Notes under the pieces: model-generated
Seen by the model: only the letters and a program-made list of their open reading frames with translations
The model's database searches: none
Told to the model about the DNA's origin: nothing
Part shown: in pieces, positions 63,088 through 64,000 of the stretch
Layout: each line of letters starts with the position of its first letter
Numbering within the stretch: the first letter of the stretch is position 1
Made by a program: the position numbers and the translations under genes
From: Rhizoclosmatium globosum
Lineage: Eukaryota; Chytridiomycota; Chytridiomycetes; Chytridiales; Chytriomycetaceae
Length of the DNA stretch: 64,000 nt
Reading direction: 5' to 3'
Assembly: GCA_002104985.1 (NCBI GenBank)
Contig: MCGO01000018.1
Location: 186,001 to 250,000, forward strand

Positions 63088-64000
63088 CTACAAGATTGCG
63101 GCAGCTCCAACAAACATCATCAAAACACCAATCGAAACACGAGAACCACTGGAAGCAGCCAAATTCTTGCCTCCTTGCGCACCACCCGCGGCAGATCCAG
63201 ACGCGTAAATACCACCAACAGCTGGAACGTTTCCAGCTGGTGGAGCTGCTGGGGATGAGTTTCCAGCTGGAACTGGAGCCACGTATCCGGCTGGAGTTCC
63301 TGGAGCAACAGCGGCTGGTGGGACATAACCGGCTGGAGTGCCCGGAGCAACAGCAGCTGGAGGAATGTATCCAGCTGGAGTGCTTGGAACAGCGCCTGCA
63401 GGGTTGACTGGGCTTGGAGCAACGTATCCTGGAGCTGGGGATGGAGGAACATAACCCCCGCCGTTTCCAGCTGGTGGTGGTGGTGGGACGTAACCGCCGT
63501 TGGAGACAGTTGTAGTGGTGCCGACTCCTGGAAGGTTGATGACTGGAAGTGTGCCCTGCGGCGAAGCAGTGCTTGTGGATGAAGTACGGACTCCTGGGAG
63601 GTTATTGATTGGGAGGGTACCAGTTGGAGGAATTGTTGTCGCGGTTTGGTGTGAAGCAGATGCAAGTGGGGAAGCAGTAGAAGATGGAATGCCTGGGAGG
63701 TTGTTTCCTGGCTGGAAAGTGGAAGACGCGGAGGCTGTAACAGAGGATACTACAAAGAGGAGTTAGTTTAAAGATGATTAAATGTAACTGATTTACCTGT
63801 TGCGGAGGAGACATGAGTGGAATCGGTCAAGGTTGCACCAGCATTCTCAGTCTGAGTGGTTGGCGCTTGAGTGGAAGCTGTAGAAACAATATCACTGCTT
63901 TCAGTTGAAGCAGCAACAGTCGACTGAACAGAACCAGCAGTTCCAGTTTCAGTGGCGGAGACGGCTTGAGTCGAAACGATGGAAGCAGACGCGTTTGTCT
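63088..64000 (-). CDS. GPI-type Ser/Thr/Pro-rich cell-surface protein, 3' part (cut by window end)
   Basis: The frame enters from the right edge with Ser/Thr-rich sequence, then an intron at about 63,750-63,800 (GTAAAT..GTAG). The next exon has three copies of an LPGV/LPGI-type block (GTLPINNLPGVRTSSTST) and then a Pro/Gly/Ala tract with repeated PAGYVPPAAVAPGTPAGY units. The C-terminus (GGKNLAASSGSRVSIGVLMM and FVGAAAIL) fits a GPI-attachment signal: small residues, then a hydrophobic tail. It is a likely heavily O-glycosylated wall or coat protein. The start lies outside the window. Confidence 0.68.

Noticed and set aside
1..64000. tRNA or rRNA genes
   Set aside because: None could be recognised by eye on either strand. 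The only tRNA-like stretch is the 12-nt primer site at 8,762, which lacks a full cloverleaf.

Overview
The window reads as nuclear DNA of a fungus, most likely a zoosporic (chytrid-type) lineage. Genes are split by very short introns (about 42-66 nt, GT..AG, often with a CTAAC/CTAAT-like branch site). Fungal or opisthokont families are present: a SOF1/DCAF13 WD protein, a white-collar-2-like GATA factor, an RCH1/SLC10A7-like transporter, a PEX39-like protein, KDZ transposase, and Copia and Gypsy LTR elements. A class C GPCR with a Bmp ligand-binding domain also fits an early-diverging fungus. The species is inferred, not shown.

Layout. 1-11,084: a KDZ transposase gene split by a young 8.04-kb Copia-type retrotransposon (1,272-9,314, minus strand) with 541-bp LTRs and a 5-bp target duplication. 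This element has an RRM-like domain in Gag, a probable half-tRNA primer site, and about 29 copies of a 60-bp repeat inside pol. 12,281-17,785: an unknown multi-exon gene, a mitochondrial RsfS-domain protein, a histidine phosphatase and an F-box/LRR gene. 18,063-21,724: an 11-exon gene for a Bmp + Kelch + seven-helix class C receptor of 1,042 aa. 21,813-38,042: mostly single-copy genes (XPF/ERCC1-SPO16-like, membrane proteins, zinc-finger protein, WC-2-like, rhodanese, SOF1, F-box/LRR, HSL-type lipase). 38,565-42,614: two cyclin-like genes around a decayed F-box/LRR gene; the second cyclin-like gene is frame-disrupted. 42,850-56,992: a second, broken copy of the receptor gene on the minus strand, split by an 11.13-kb Gypsy-type element (45,171-56,304). 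That element carries a complete-looking exonuclease III/AP-endonuclease domain in pol between RNase H and integrase. 57,235-64,000: two more F-box/LRR genes, an RCH1-like transporter, a small membrane protein, a PEX39-like protein and the 3' part of a GPI-type cell-surface protein.

How it fits together. Host genes are compact, and the two large retroelements landed inside other repeated or dispensable sequence: a transposase gene and a receptor paralogue. In both cases the flanking exons can be read across the insertion, so the empty sites are recoverable. No difference was noticed between the two LTRs of either element, so both look recent. The two strongest novelties are the AP endonuclease fused into a Gypsy Pol and the Bmp-Kelch-7TM receptor architecture.
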